Below, in pieces: positions 1 through 11,677 of a stretch of 64,000 bases of DNA. Every line of letters starts with the position of its first letter. The first letter of the stretch is position 1. The notes below the pieces were generated by a model. It ran no database searches. It saw only the letters and a list, made by a program, of their open reading frames with translations, and was not told the origin of the DNA. The position numbers and the translations under genes were made by a program. The DNA is from Diprion similis (Eukaryota > Arthropoda > Insecta > Hymenoptera > Diprionidae): assembly GCF_021155765.1 (NCBI RefSeq), contig NC_060114.1, forward strand, positions 7,688,001 through 7,752,000. The letters are read 5' to 3'.

Positions 1-1642
1 GACTCTTTCCTCCTCCTCCAGGCTTGCCAATGCCGACACTTTGACCCTTGGCAGTGAGCTTGCTTGTCGGATCAACGCTTTCAATTTTTTGCGCGTCTGG
101 AAATTTTTTGGATTTATTTGTCAGATAAACAGCATCATGAAGCAGTCAAATACTCGTAAATGGCCGATAAGGCTCGTCAATTCACCCTTGGATACAGGAG
201 GTGGATTTTCTGGGATCGTCGGCTGGACGCCATCAATGCAAAGCCAATGGGCCCGCAGCGTTACTTCGAGTGGAAGCTTGGGCCACGTCTGGCTGTTGGA
301 CACCGCTTCGTTCAGGTCTATCTCCTTGTCCTCGACAAAGTGCAATTCTCTACCTCCTCCCGATGCAAATCTGAAGGGAACGTTCTCTCGCGCAAAGAAG
401 CCGTACGTTGGTTCGATGTTCTTTATCTTTAACGCGTGGTCAATGTCGTGTGCAGTCATTCTCTGACGCTTACTGTGGTGCATGAATTTCGCTGCATCCT
501 GAATAGATGTATGAGAAGTTAATTTAAGGAGGGTATAAAAAATGAAGATGAAGGTGATTACGATTATCTGTTGTTGGAAATAGAAAAATCTCTTTTATTA
601 TGGTAAAAAATTGTGAAAATCGACCATATATGACTAAAGCAATGCTAAAATCAGTCAAAATGTATCAAAACATGAGGAGGAAAAGGATAATAATGAAACA
701 ATATTACAATATGACTGATCAAGGATGAAATACATTCAGGAGTAACCAACAGGCAAAAATTGGATAAAGGGGATCAACAAATGGCCAATCATGGCTGAGA
801 GAGAATTTTGAACAGTCGAAAACAGTTAAAACTAATATCTGTCATTAATTTGCCATAAAAAAATCACGATTAGTTCGGAAATCGCCGAATTAATCTAAGA
901 TTAATAAATGGTCGAAACTAATTAAATAAGACCTTTGATAGACAGAAACAGCTGTATAAATTAAATAGAAAGAGGGATATGAACCAAAAAGAATTATAAA
1001 CAGTCATAAATGATAAAATAAAAGCCCAAATGTGCCCAAAAATGAGGTAATTAGTACGAAGAGCATGAAGCGTCTATGGTAGTCTGAAAGACGGAATGAG
1101 GAAATTAATCGGAACGATAGAAAGGCTGTATGCGAATGTGGTTTACATACACATTCGCACTTCTTGAATCCCTCCACCACGATGGCGACCTAACCGCGCT
1201 TGTGTATTCACAATGTTTACACTATGAATGCCTTTTCAATACCCACGAAAATGCGAAAACGATGAAAAATAGCAAAATATGACTAGTGTATGATTGAAAT
1301 TTTACATCGATATGGCTGAATAAAGACTAAATATATCCAGAGGTAGCAAAATGGGGTAAATAAAAAGCGAAAAGTAGACAAACCAGATAAAATATTTTCA
1401 AATTTTATCTCAGTGGTGACTTCGGAGAGTTGAAAATTGGTCGAATATGAGTAAATTGAGGGGGGAAAACGGAGAATACTGTCGTAACTTGCCTGAATGA
1501 TCTCCTTCAGTCTATAGCTTACATCCTCGGCGAGATCCTTGGCAGCCTCGTCAGGAAGATTGCCAACCCCAATGCTCTCTGCGATCACTTTCATGGACTC
1601 CTGGGACAGGGTTGTCCCGTAAATTGAATCGTTGTCATTCAT
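1..1642 (-). CDS. TAF6: TAF6, TFIID subunit 6 (5' part, runs off the window)
   Basis: TAF6 is a subunit of the general transcription factor TFIID, where its N-terminal histone fold pairs with TAF9. Three exons can be read: 1493-1642 (50 codons, starts MNDNDSIYG), 186-498 and 1-96. The gene continues past base 1. The first exon and the start of the second give the histone fold (about residues 8-75, including [13 protein letters not shown] and [17 protein letters not shown]). This is followed by the family signature [13 protein letters not shown] and the [21 protein letters not shown] block that ends the conserved N-terminal region. Exon 3 reads into a glycine-rich stretch. The phases (0, then 1) agree across both introns. 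The first intron (499-1492) uses a GC donor, CAG|GCAAGT, with no GT alternative that keeps frame. Identity is firm from several long family motifs; the rest of the protein is outside the window. Confidence 0.95.
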
Positions 1643-2512
1643 AGTTCATCTGTGACCAATTTACACTTCGTTTTTCATAATAACCGCATCAATTTCACGA
1701 ACATAACCTACAAACGTCTGACAGACTTCGACCATCGACAAGCTTCACATCATTGTCGACATTGGCTTGTGGCAGCCACGAAGCCACCACGAAGTTGTTC
1801 ACACTTTTGAACGCGGCAAAATAAACAGGCGGGTATCGCATTTTGGAAGAATCGATTTCATTCATCGATAAAATATCGGATCAAGTATTGAGTTTCTTAC
1901 CACGGTACATCGATTTTTTTTTTATAAATTCAAATTTGCTCGACAACACGAAAAAGCGGAAATAAAATATAATTTTTATGAATGCAGAAAGTGGATGATA
2001 TTCATTTTAATTGCGAAATAGATGGTTTTGTCACGGTGGAGGATTCAAAATAGATCACTATATAAATCTCCAAAATACAAGGAGCTGGACGTGATTAAAT
2101 CCATTAAGCTAAAATAATGTAACAAATCAGAAATTAATCTCATGCATAATGCCATTTATGCCATTAGAACTGTAAAAAATAATTCAGAGAACTCATCGTA
2201 CATATATTTCGATTTGAAGACATAAAAATAAAGTCTGCTAATTTAAAAAGATAAACAATTGCTAAATTCTTCACGTAGAATATACATAAACCCTATACAA
2301 TAAATGATATTTTGATTTTGAAAAGTCCAGGCATTCACTTCCGATGTAACAGCCCTTATCGATTATTCGTTTTCAAATGAATCAACGACAACACAGAATT
2401 CAAACAATGAATGAAACCTCAAAATCATAGTTGTTAGATGTACGATTCTTGTGTACCATATGTTTAATTTTTTCAATAATTCAGTATATTTTTAATTTGT
2501 GACTCAGTCTAG
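1643..2512. other. Spacer upstream of TAF6
   Basis: This is AT-rich sequence between the TAF6 start codon and the open frame at 2513. It should hold the TAF6 promoter and 5'UTR, and possibly the first exon of the plus-strand unit at 2513-2740. I could not identify a convincing start exon, TATA box or repeat in it. Confidence 0.5.
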
Positions 2513-2740
2513 GGTCAGGCTAAGTCTAGGCTTACAGCATATACGGCATGGAGGAAGTATAGCGGCGGAAAAAGTGTCCCCGAGCCGGCGAAAAAAATAG
2601 ACATAGTAAGACGAGTATTTCTCTCTGTGGTAGCGATACTAGCATCCATCGTGGGTATATTCAGCCCTGAGTTCAGAGCGCACAACAATTGGATGGCGCA
2701 GGAGCCGATGCGTACCGTACGCGGACCGACTCACTTTTGA
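2513..2740 (+). CDS. Candidate 3'-terminal exon of an unidentified small membrane protein
   Basis: An open frame of 75 codons runs from just after an in-frame TAG to a TGA at 2738-2740. It has no usable Met near its start, so it would have to be a last exon; acceptor-like AGs occur at 2512, 2518, 2531 and 2536. The peptide looks protein-like: a basic/polar lead (AWRKYSGGKSVPEPAKK), then one hydrophobic segment flanked by charges (DIVRRVFLSVVAILASIVGIF) and a short polar tail ending RGPTHF. That layout suits a single-pass membrane protein, perhaps mitochondrial, but I do not recognise the family. No upstream coding exon was found between here and TAF6. It could also be a chance open frame. Confidence 0.35.
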   Translation, partial: GQAKSRLTAYTAWRKYSGGKSVPEPAKKIDIVRRVFLSVVAILASIVGIFSPEFRAHNNWMAQEPMRTVRGPTHF

Positions 2741-4976
2741 TTTATTCGGCTGGTAACAGCTCGGATTTATTATCATCAAACACTAGCGCCATCTGTCGGC
2801 CCGTAATGGTTTGCCGAATCAATCTAGGGTATGTCCGTATATTCTTAATGAGGGTAGAAACAATGATCAACAATTTTCACACAACCTTTTAAAACAGTAA
2901 TGTGAAGAGTTGTATTACTCTCTAGTAACATCAGCCCTTTACTTGAGTAAAAATTCCACAATATTTACAGATTTTTCATGAATTGCATGACGGCATGATG
3001 CGGTATGGTAAAACCTTGATCATTAGTGGCGCCAAGAATTGTTTCCAGATCCATACAATATTAAGGCATCAAATTCTTATTGCCTTTACTGAAATCGTTA
3101 TTGTTAATAGTCGTAAATAAGCTTTTGGTCGATTTTATGATCGCTGATATTATTTGCAAATGCCATTCGCAGTGACCATCCGTACCCGCCGTTTTATTGG
3201 GGATAAATCTAGGGAGATTTTATTTCCAATTTAGGGGGATTCAGAGGGAAATGTTGGCAGACTCGGGGAAAGCTGATTGAGCGGATTGAGCCGGCAGCTG
3301 CCCTGAAGTTAGCTGTCAAGAGTGTCAGGACTCAGTTTAAGCGGGAAAGGTGCGCGGATGACCGTTTGTAGGCTGAATCTTCAGCAATTCAACGAGTTCC
3401 GTCGATGTAAGCATAACTTCAAGTGCAGTTTCGATTCGTGAGACTTCAGTCGGGGGCATAATCGCACCTCATCAATTACAAAGTGACATCAGCGCAGGCA
3501 ACGCTTCCGTTAAATCGACATGTGAGTAAATTATCAGCATCGAAAGGCTGCGAATTTTTTTTCTTAAAGATCAGTTTTTTTTACTCACTCCTTGCTCAAG
3601 CGGCTGCGGTTCGTAGAATTTTCGAACCCGTAACAATTGGGCCGTTAGATTTGTTTGTTTATCATCGATGTATCTAAATTTTAGACACTGATCGTATTTA
3701 CGCCGGTTTTTCTCCTACTTTTCCACAATTTTTTTTATTGAATAATAAATTACGAGAACAGAAACGCCGGTGTCACATGCTTGAAGATAATCATCTTTGG
3801 CTGAGGAATATTCGACCTTCACTTGATTTTGGAGTATAAATCTGGCAGCGAATGGCCATTATTATGTCCGTCGTATACTTTTGGTTTATAGGTATAACAG
3901 CCTGTCAATCGACTTGAAACATTTACTTACGCATTCCGTGCAGGCATTTTTGCTAATTTCTAATACATGTCGAATGTCCGACAGACATTTTGGTGTAATA
4001 ACGACCTGTTGAAAAACGGTTAAAAACAGTTGAAATCTAGTCTAAATATTGCGATCGTCTTTTGTGGTTTTGCGTATAACCGTTTTAAAACGAACGCGGT
4101 GTCTTATCAATCGAGAACGAACAAATGAAAAGTGAGTTAGGACGAACATCGTTCGGAAATACGGCAAACGAGATCAAGATTTTATCCAGCAAGTGCCTTT
4201 CTTCAATGACATAGGTTACAATATATACATATATAAGGTATGTAAACAAAACTCAAAACAATAACCATCATAAATATAACCAGTAAATATACAGAAGTGA
4301 TTTGTTTTTTCTGCGAAGTGCACGTTGAAAAAAAATTCCTACGGACAATGAGGGATTTTCTTTGATGCACCGTATTTTCTAAAGTATATATATTTAATTA
4401 TAATTAATTCGCAACGTCACATTACTCCCTAATGTTGCCAAACAGAATTTTCCGACAAAACAATTCTTTCACGAGAAAGCTTCGTTCTCTCTATTTTATC
4501 TACATATTTTCACGAATTAAATTGTGATTGAAAGTTGGTGAAGTGTACAGAAAAAAAAATTATACCATCCGTCCATTTTCTCGGAAACGCTCGGAACAAT
4601 TTTTCTACAAGTTCTGATCTCTTTCAATGAATTCATGGAGTAAATAGAATCGTAAATAGAACCATAAATAGAATCTGCCTAACCCCAAGCAGACGACAGT
4701 TGGCAGAAGATACTGGCAGTTGGATATTGTAATCAAGTTCTCACGTTTGCGAGTGTTTTACACGCTTAATTGGTTTATTTCAATTTTTTTTTTTTTTTTG
4801 TCGATATTCCACTTCGTTAATTATTGCAGCAATTAAGAAGAATGATGAAAAACGGTTAATATCACCCTAAAAGTGGTGAATTCTTTAGCGAAACAACCTC
4901 GGAAACAACCCGGCATAGAACATAACCTCAAAACAAATTCAATCAGGAAGTAAACAGGCTCAAAAAACAATAAGCA
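2741..4976. other. Intergenic region upstream of mTERF3
   Basis: This is mostly noncoding spacer. It holds a CTCF-like motif at 2783-2799 and two short overlapping-zone open frames near 3213-3459, one on each strand (see findings). The last few hundred bases before 4977 should carry the mTERF3 promoter and 5'UTR. No repeat family was recognised. Confidence 0.4.
2783..2799 (-). promoter_or_regulatory. CTCF-like motif
   Basis: Read on the minus strand, the site is CCGACAGATGGCGCTAG, close to the arthropod/vertebrate CTCF core (CC...AG.TGGCGCTA). Similar sites occur at 11975-11989, 38850-38865 and 63747-63763. This is a motif match only; no binding is shown. Confidence 0.3.
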
Positions 4977-6327
4977 ATGTTATCTTGCTACTCAATAGCT
5001 GTGTTACGTCAATGCAGTCGACACCTTACTGTCACTATTAAAAGTCTGGAAGCATCTCTGACCATTCCCAGAATAGGCCAATGCTCAAAATTCGCCAGCA
5101 ACATCGTCGCCCAAAAAAAAGAATTTGATTACAGTTTGGGCGTTCGATTACAAGCCGTTGAAACAAAGAGCACAGAATCTGATTCAAGAGCAGATCAAAG
5201 AATAGTGGAAAACGATGAGTACGACCAGGAAATTATTGACATCGATCTCGCGATGGAGAAGCTTAAAAAAGATCGTCCAGGTCCCCTTGACCCCTGCGAT
5301 TCTGACCTTTCGCACATCGTTCCAGATTTCCCAGCGTCTTTTAATTTTGCGGCATACGCAAACGAGTCGCCAATGATACAAAAGCTTGCGCAGCTCGGAG
5401 TGAACTTTGCCAAGATCGAGAAACGTAAGGGTTTGATGAAGTTTCTGCTGCCTTTGGACTTTGAGAAGGACATGAAATACCACATAACATTTTTAACCGA
5501 CTGTGGAGTCCCCACCGATTACCTCGGCGAATTTATCACCAAGAATCCATTAATATTCAAAGAGCAGTTGGACGATCTTTACACCAGGATACGATACCTT
5601 AGTGCTCACAATTTCAAACCAGATATGATCACTCGAATTGTTATGAAAAATCCCTATTGGGTAATGTTCAGCACTAAGAGAATCGACACCAGGCTTGGAT
5701 ATTTCCAAGAAACATTCGGTCTCAGTGGCAATGAAGTCAGGAACCTCGCCACCAGACTGCCCAAACTCATTACCTACAACATGAATCACATTCATGTCAA
5801 TACTTTTGCTGTTAAGGAGGAAATGGGATTTGATAATCGTCAGACCAAGATTCTTATATGCAATTATCCAGGCATTTGGACAAAAAGCAAGTCTCACATT
5901 GATGTTATTATGACAATATATTCTATTCGTACGATTGAAGATTTTTTCTCAATACAACCGGAATTGTATCAGCTTATTTTAATCTCAAACACAGAAGTTT
6001 TGAGTGATAACAAAATCAATAATAATCTCAACATTAATGATATTTTCAGACCGTTCATTCGTCGTCCAGGTTTTTGACTATGTGCACAACACAATGAAAC
6101 TATCGCACGATGCCATAACACAGCAGCCACTAATATTGACGTGTAGATTGCACAGAATCAAACAGAGGCATATGTTTCTGGAAAAATTAAACAGGGCTCA
6201 GTATGATCCTGAAAAACCGTTGTATGTTCCTCTTCAAGGCCTAGTACTGAAATCGGATTCAGACTTTAGTATGGAGTTTGCCAAGGTGCCGGTAGAAACT
6301 TTCAACAAGTTTTTGAAAACCTTGTAA
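4977..6327 (+). CDS. mTERF3: mTERF3-type mitochondrial transcription/ribosome assembly factor
   Basis: MTERF-family proteins bind mitochondrial nucleic acid through stacked helical mTERF repeats; mTERF3 (MTERFD1) is linked to mitochondrial transcription control and ribosome assembly. Two coding exons are read: 4977-5886 and 6050-6327, giving 395 residues. Repeats of the mTERF type fill the second half (for example LGVNFAKIEKRKGLMKFL and the helices after GVPTDYLGEFITKNPLIF). The C-terminal exon carries the diagnostic FDYVHNTMKLSH, RAQYDPEKPLYV and a final FLKTL. The intron (5887-6049, 163 bp) has a GC donor, AAAA|GCAAGT, and a TTTTCAG acceptor; joining gives the same spacing as mammalian mTERF3 across the junction. 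Without splicing the frame stops at 6077, giving a 366-residue product. The N-terminus is basic and serine-rich, as expected of a mitochondrial presequence. A polyadenylation signal follows at 6407. Confidence 0.9.
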
Positions 6328-6406
6328 TTATGAAAAATAGTAAATGAGAATGATGATGCAAATGTATCATTGAAGTTTGATGGATTGTACATGTTTATAA
6401 CAAATC

Positions 6407-6412
6407 AATAAA
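6407..6412 (+). terminator. AATAAA polyadenylation signal of mTERF3
   Basis: A canonical AATAAA lies 80 bp after the mTERF3 stop codon, and no further plus-strand coding follows for 1.9 kb. Confidence 0.6.
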
Positions 6413-7311
6413 GTTTTAATAGCATAAGTAAGAAAAACAACGTCAGTACAACGTTTTTACCGTAAATATTTATTCATTTATATTTATCGCACTACAGGTA
6501 TGTAGTATGCCCTCATAATCATTACATTATATAAACTGCGGGTTTTCTTATTCTATTCTCACCGTCGGGTGTAATATATAAATAAGAAATTGTACAAATT
6601 TATTATTATCATCTTTTTTTCTGTATTATCCGACAATTAAATCAAAATTTAGGTTACATAATGATAAATCTCGTTTCAAAGAATTCCTGGCGACACGCGG
6701 TTTGTTTTTATACTAATTTGATTCGCTTCTTGCTGTGCAAGTTTTTTTACATTTTTATTTTTATTTTTGACCGTTGCTTTTTTAAGGGTCGTCAGTGAAT
6801 GAAATATTTCTTTAAATAATTATCAATAAATATCGATAATAATAATGTACATTTATACTCTCATTATTATTATTATGAAATACTCATTGGCATTTTTTCT
6901 TCTCCTATTCTCAAACTCACAAGTAACGATTTAAATAAAATAATTATGCGTTTATCACTTGATGTTCTGTTTCTTGAAATTATTATTTTTATATTTATAA
7001 TTGTTTTCACGTTCTTCGTCTGTACATTTAGAATATAGTATATTATTCTGCATTAATACGAAGCGAAAGGAAAAACATTAAAGTGAGATAGAACAATTTA
7101 GAGAAACATAAATTTACGCGAAGTTCCCACGCCTCAGCGATAATTTAATAGTTTTTTTAGAAAATCAATTTTTTTCCTACACCATTTTCCTTGTCATACA
7201 TACATATAAATTTTTCTCATGAGCTGTAGCTGTATTTTTGTCTTCATCTCGGTATCTTACTCAATGAATTGCATTATCATTACATCAATAATTATTACAT
7301 AGCAGAAAGTT
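6413..7311. other. Convergent 3' region between mTERF3 and ERGIC3
   Basis: About 900 bases of very AT-rich sequence lie between two converging stop codons. Several TTTATT words (AATAAA on the minus strand, e.g. near 6470) could serve as ERGIC3 poly(A) signals, so most of it is probably ERGIC3 3'UTR. No other feature was seen. Confidence 0.5.
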
Positions 7312-10300
7312 CTAGCTAAATTTTCCTATTTCAATTTTCTTCTGTATCGCTCTAACGGAATGATAAAGAATCGAGTCTATCAAACCAGCGACAGTAAAAA
7401 CACCGCCAACTATAGCGCATAAATTTGTTGCAAAATGTCCGAAGGATTTTTCCTTCTCGGTGTATTTAACCATCAGCGGACTCAATTCATAGCTAAAAAA
7501 TATACCCGGCATACCGGATTCGCCCGTGAACAGGGACACTTGACGCGAATGTCGCGTAACCGAAAATTGATTTGTCAACAACGTCGAACCATCCGATCTC
7601 ACGTACGTCGTTGGAACAATCTTTATGTAGTGCTGGAACATCATGGCACCTAAAACATAGAACAAAAGTTCATAATTTCTTATTTTTTTTACGTATGAAT
7701 ACTTTTTCGATCCCATGATAAGTCATGTTGAGGTAAATAAGGTTTCGTATAACCGCAAATTGCGATCAGAGTGCACTTTCAGTATCCTTGCGTTTGAATT
7801 TTCCGTTGCACATGGCAAGTGACGTTCAACATCTATTGCGCATGCGCTTGATGCGCGCGCAGCCAAAGCGACGTCACAAGAAAGATCAAGGCCACATACA
7901 GTCGACAGGATATATTAAAATGGCGGCGTGCTGAATTTTGTAACACACGGACGTTGAGGCTCAAGAAAGAAATTATTATCAAGAGTTATACTCGAAGAAA
8001 GAGTTGAAAAATAGTCAAGAGTTGATAATAGTAAGTATGAACGTGATGATATTCAGTACGATAGCCATTGAAGTATCGGATCGTAATAATAAAAGTGGCG
8101 ATAGAAACGAGGATATATTTCGCGTAGGAAAACGTAACCTACAACCCGCAGATATAACCTAAAAAATACTTGCGTAAAAATCAACGTAGTTACTCGTTTC
8201 TGTAAATTTATTTTGATGAAATGTTTTTTTTTTCTGCAGTTTTCTTATGTGCCTTCTTAGATCCTGAAATCGGTCGATTAATTTAACTACATTTTTTTTC
8301 TCTACACCATCGTTTTAGCGAAACGAAAAAATAAAATAAATCAACATGCCTGTCATACCGGGAGGAGCGTATCAACAAGGGAGTCCCTCGTGTTGGGATA
8401 GAATGAAAATGGGATTCGGGATTGGATTTTGCGTTGGAATGGCATCTGGCGCACTTTTCGGTGGTTTTTCAGCTCTTAGGTATACGTAAAAATTGAGAAA
8501 AACTTTGTCAGGAACTAATTGTCCAAAGTATTTTTCTTCCACTTTTTGTATCCGTGAAAGAAGAAATTAATTTTTTGTACTATATTATACATAAACGATC
8601 AATTGTTACATAATCTTTGAGCCATAATTTTGATTAAATAGAGTACCATAAGAAAAATAAAAACGTTAATTTGCCGAAGGTATTGAAACGAAAGCTAGTT
8701 TTCTAATTTGCGTTTTGTTTGTCTTACAAATAAGTTTAATGACACGTTTAAAAAAAATCGTTATGTACAAAAAATTAATTTTAAATTCAACGAAACCGAA
8801 AGTTGATACACAGTAACAGAATTGCTGATGATTTGCCATGAAATAATTTCAATTTGATTTGAACAGGTATGGAATGAGGGGTAGAGAGCTGATTAACAAC
8901 GTTGGTAAAGTGATGATCCAAGGTGGTGGAACGTTTGGTACATTTATGGCTATTGGAACTGGAATAAGATGCTAGTAAAACAAAAGTAAAAGACTAACAA
9001 TGACGGCAAGCATAAAGTGAATGTTGAAAAAATTGTTAATCACTTAATTAATTTAGAAAAGAGAAAAAGGTATAGTTAATAATATAATTTTCCTCTGATT
9101 TGTAAATTTATTAAAAGAAAACAACAGAAAGTAGACTGGGAGAAATTGTTTTTGAACGGATAAAAAAAACCTAATTATACCGCCAAACTACCAGAAGTTT
9201 TCATTATGTAGAGCGTTTTTTTGCCCGTATTTTTATTGCTCAATGGAGTCATAAATGCATCAACAAATGCAATGCGAATGGAAAAAAAAGCAGCAGCTGA
9301 ATGACGAATATGAAAATTTCCGGTGACATATTACCAGTTGTGAGAATAGTTAAATTATGGATCGTTTTTTTTTTTTTCATACAGAAAAAATATCTATGTA
9401 TTAAGATACTCGAAAAAAAATTTCAACGTAAAAACGATTCAACGTACCTTCCGTAGCCACAATCGTCGTGTCGTCCATTGGATTCGTTTTTCCTGGTATG
9501 TTGAGGCCGAAACTTAGGTGACGTATTTTGTGTGTCATGTTGAATTGCGTTGAGGCGTAAGGCTGAACGTCGTGAACTGGGCAACAATAATAAAACGGTA
9601 ATGAATTGAATCACATTGAAAATTTCAATGTTACTGAGAAGAAAAAAAACACGTTACTTCTCTTAATATCTCTGCCTATAGGTATCGGAAATAATCGATC
9701 AATCGCATAAAAATTGAGTTAAATATCTGATTATATACTGCGTTTTGTGAATAAAAGGGAAAAAGAACACCCCGAAGGAGGTAAACGATTTTTTTTTTAC
9801 CGTGCACATGATTGACGGAAAAACTTTCGCCTGGTGCGATGTGAAAACTCCCGCCGACGCGATTCACCTCTATGTATCCGTATATTTGACATCCTTCCAC
9901 AAAGGCGTGCTTCATTTTCTCAACGGATTTATCATTTTTGCATTGACTTATTGTCGATGGGTCTGGAAACGCCCATTTCCGCATTCTATAAGCTTCTCTC
10001 ACTTCTTCGCAAGTGTTACAGCACCTGAAATTCATGATTCAAGAATTATTCAACACAGATATGGATATAAGGGCAAAAAACTGATGTTCAAAATTATGAC
10101 CTTGGTTATACCGAGTTATACACAAAACGGTGGAATCGAATCAATCCAATTTTTAAAACTCACTTTATTCCGAGTGCTTCACTTGCGGCTCCGTAACAAT
10201 CTCCGCAAGTCTCGACGGTGCTATTTTCCGCTGGCTGAACATAGAAATAAAAATATATTCTGTCCCAAAGGAAAAGTGAGTGGAATAGAAAATTAAAAAA

Positions 10301-11677
10301 AATTCGTCAGGAATATTGAATTTCGTGTCTCAAATTTGAAAAATAAAATCGTCAAGAGTATAAAATTAAATTGATTATCGGTGGTCTTTTAGAATCAGGA
10401 AGTATAGATTTTTTAATTTTTGCTGCTCACTGTCCATTTATTTGAAAATCAGAATTTTCAAAAGATCCATGATTTTTGAAAAGAAAACCCAAAATGGTGA
10501 GATATTCTGAATACTGACCGCTTCGGTAGATTTTTCCGGCGACTTCGTGTTTGCAATGTCTGAAACAAGGGGAAATAAAATTCGCTTAAAGCCTTTCAAA
10601 TTATTTATGTATACGTCTATTTTGAACAGAACGTTGTATATTAGGAAATTTGCTCAAGTTGCCAAAATTCTCAATCATTTAAATATCATTGATGTTTCTC
10701 CGCTGAATTTCGCGAAACAAGCAATATTCGAGAAAGTATTTTTCAACTAATTTCCTAATTTTTCATACCAGTTTTTTGCGGCTCTTCAATGGGTTTTCCG
10801 TCAAGGTCGAGCCGCCGTTTGAATACATTATGATCTATCTGGAGGTGTTGCTCTCCTGTCGTGTCCATTGCGTCCAGGGAAAGTACTGCGAAATATTGGA
10901 AAATCCATGTAAAAAAAATTGATCACATGGTGCGAACGATCGCGAATTATTTCGCGTGATTTCAAACGATTTTTAAAGATTCTCTGAGATTTCCTGAACA
11001 TTTTCAACAAGAACCAATGGTGATTATTGTTATTTTACTTTCTAATTTCTTTTATTCTACTTACGGTCGCAGGATATTGCGGGAACTATTAAGTCCAAAT
11101 TTATCCTCAATCTCGAACCCCTCGAAGTATCGACGAACAGTTCCTCGCTCAAACTTGGCGTGAAATAGTCGCTCAATTCGGACATAAAAAGGCCGAGAAT
11201 TATCGTTGTGCTGATAATGGTAACTGGAACCACATTGAAAGTAAAAAAAAATTAAATTCGCCGTCATCGTCACGTAGCAGAGACAAATAAACTAGAATAT
11301 CAAGTTTATGATAAATTAGAGGAAACATTAATCTAGCAGACGATTATCTCGCGACAGAGAAATTTTGACAGTAACCTTGTGTCTTGTCAAGAGAAAGAAA
11401 ACTGTCGATACCAAACGCAGGATAATGAAGAGAATATTGTGAGAAACCGAGAGCATGTGTTCCTATAAATTTTCAATCTACCATGCGTGCATAAAAATAT
11501 TATACACAAGTATTTATTTATTTACTTGTTGAGTCGAATCAACGATCACAGGGTTCGTTAATGTTTTTATAATCGAATAAAATACACACCAATCGCTCCG
11601 CCGAATGTTTTTACGCTGAAATCCTCGATGGTTTTTGGATAGGCGTCAAACTGACGCAGCTTTTCGGATATCTTCAT
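7312..11677 (-). CDS. ERGIC3: ERGIC3, ER-Golgi intermediate compartment protein 3
   Basis: ERGIC3 is a two-pass membrane cargo receptor that cycles between the ER and the cis-Golgi. Eight coding exons are read on the minus strand: 11590-11677, 11065-11223, 10769-10885, 10519-10559, 10164-10234, 9801-10024, 9448-9576 and 7312-7649. They join in frame to 388 residues, the usual family length. The first exon gives [16 protein letters not shown]. An N-terminal membrane segment (about 31-50) leads into the lumenal LSELSDYF...LFVDTSRG region. The cysteine pairs CGDCYG and [13 protein letters not shown], then [23 protein letters not shown], follow. Near the end are [20 protein letters not shown] and the second membrane segment [15 protein letters not shown]. 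The fourth exon is only 41 bp. The last intron (7650-9447) contains ROMO1 on the opposite strand. Confidence 0.96.
7837..7847 (+). promoter_or_regulatory. NRF-1/ewg-like site upstream of ROMO1
   Basis: TGCGCATGCGC is a perfect palindromic match to the NRF-1 core (insect homologue erect wing), a factor associated with promoters of mitochondrial genes. It lies about 80 bp before the probable ROMO1 5'UTR, in a CpG-containing stretch. Regulation is inferred. Confidence 0.45.
7917..7927 (+). promoter_or_regulatory. YY1-like AAAATGGCGGC element, ROMO1 5' end
   Basis: AAAATGGCGGC matches the YY1/pho start-site element. The ATG in it opens a four-codon upstream frame (ATG GCG GCG TGC TGA). A donor-like GTAAGT at about 8031 and an acceptor-like TTTCTGCAG near 8240 suggest a 5'UTR intron before the ROMO1 start codon at 8346. 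Confidence 0.4.
8346..8975 (+). CDS. Romo1: ROMO1, reactive oxygen species modulator 1 / TIM23-associated protein
   Basis: ROMO1 (yeast Mgr2) is a small inner-mitochondrial-membrane protein that associates with the TIM23 translocase and influences reactive oxygen production and cristae shape. Two exons, 8346-8479 and 8867-8975, join within an Arg codon (AG|G) to give 80 residues; the human protein has 79. The sequence has the whole family pattern: [42 protein letters not shown] (first glycine-rich membrane helix), then [30 protein letters not shown] (second helix) and the IRC end. The gene lies entirely inside the last intron of ERGIC3 on the opposite strand, so its promoter must act within a transcribed intron. 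The identity is certain from full-length similarity. Confidence 0.97.
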
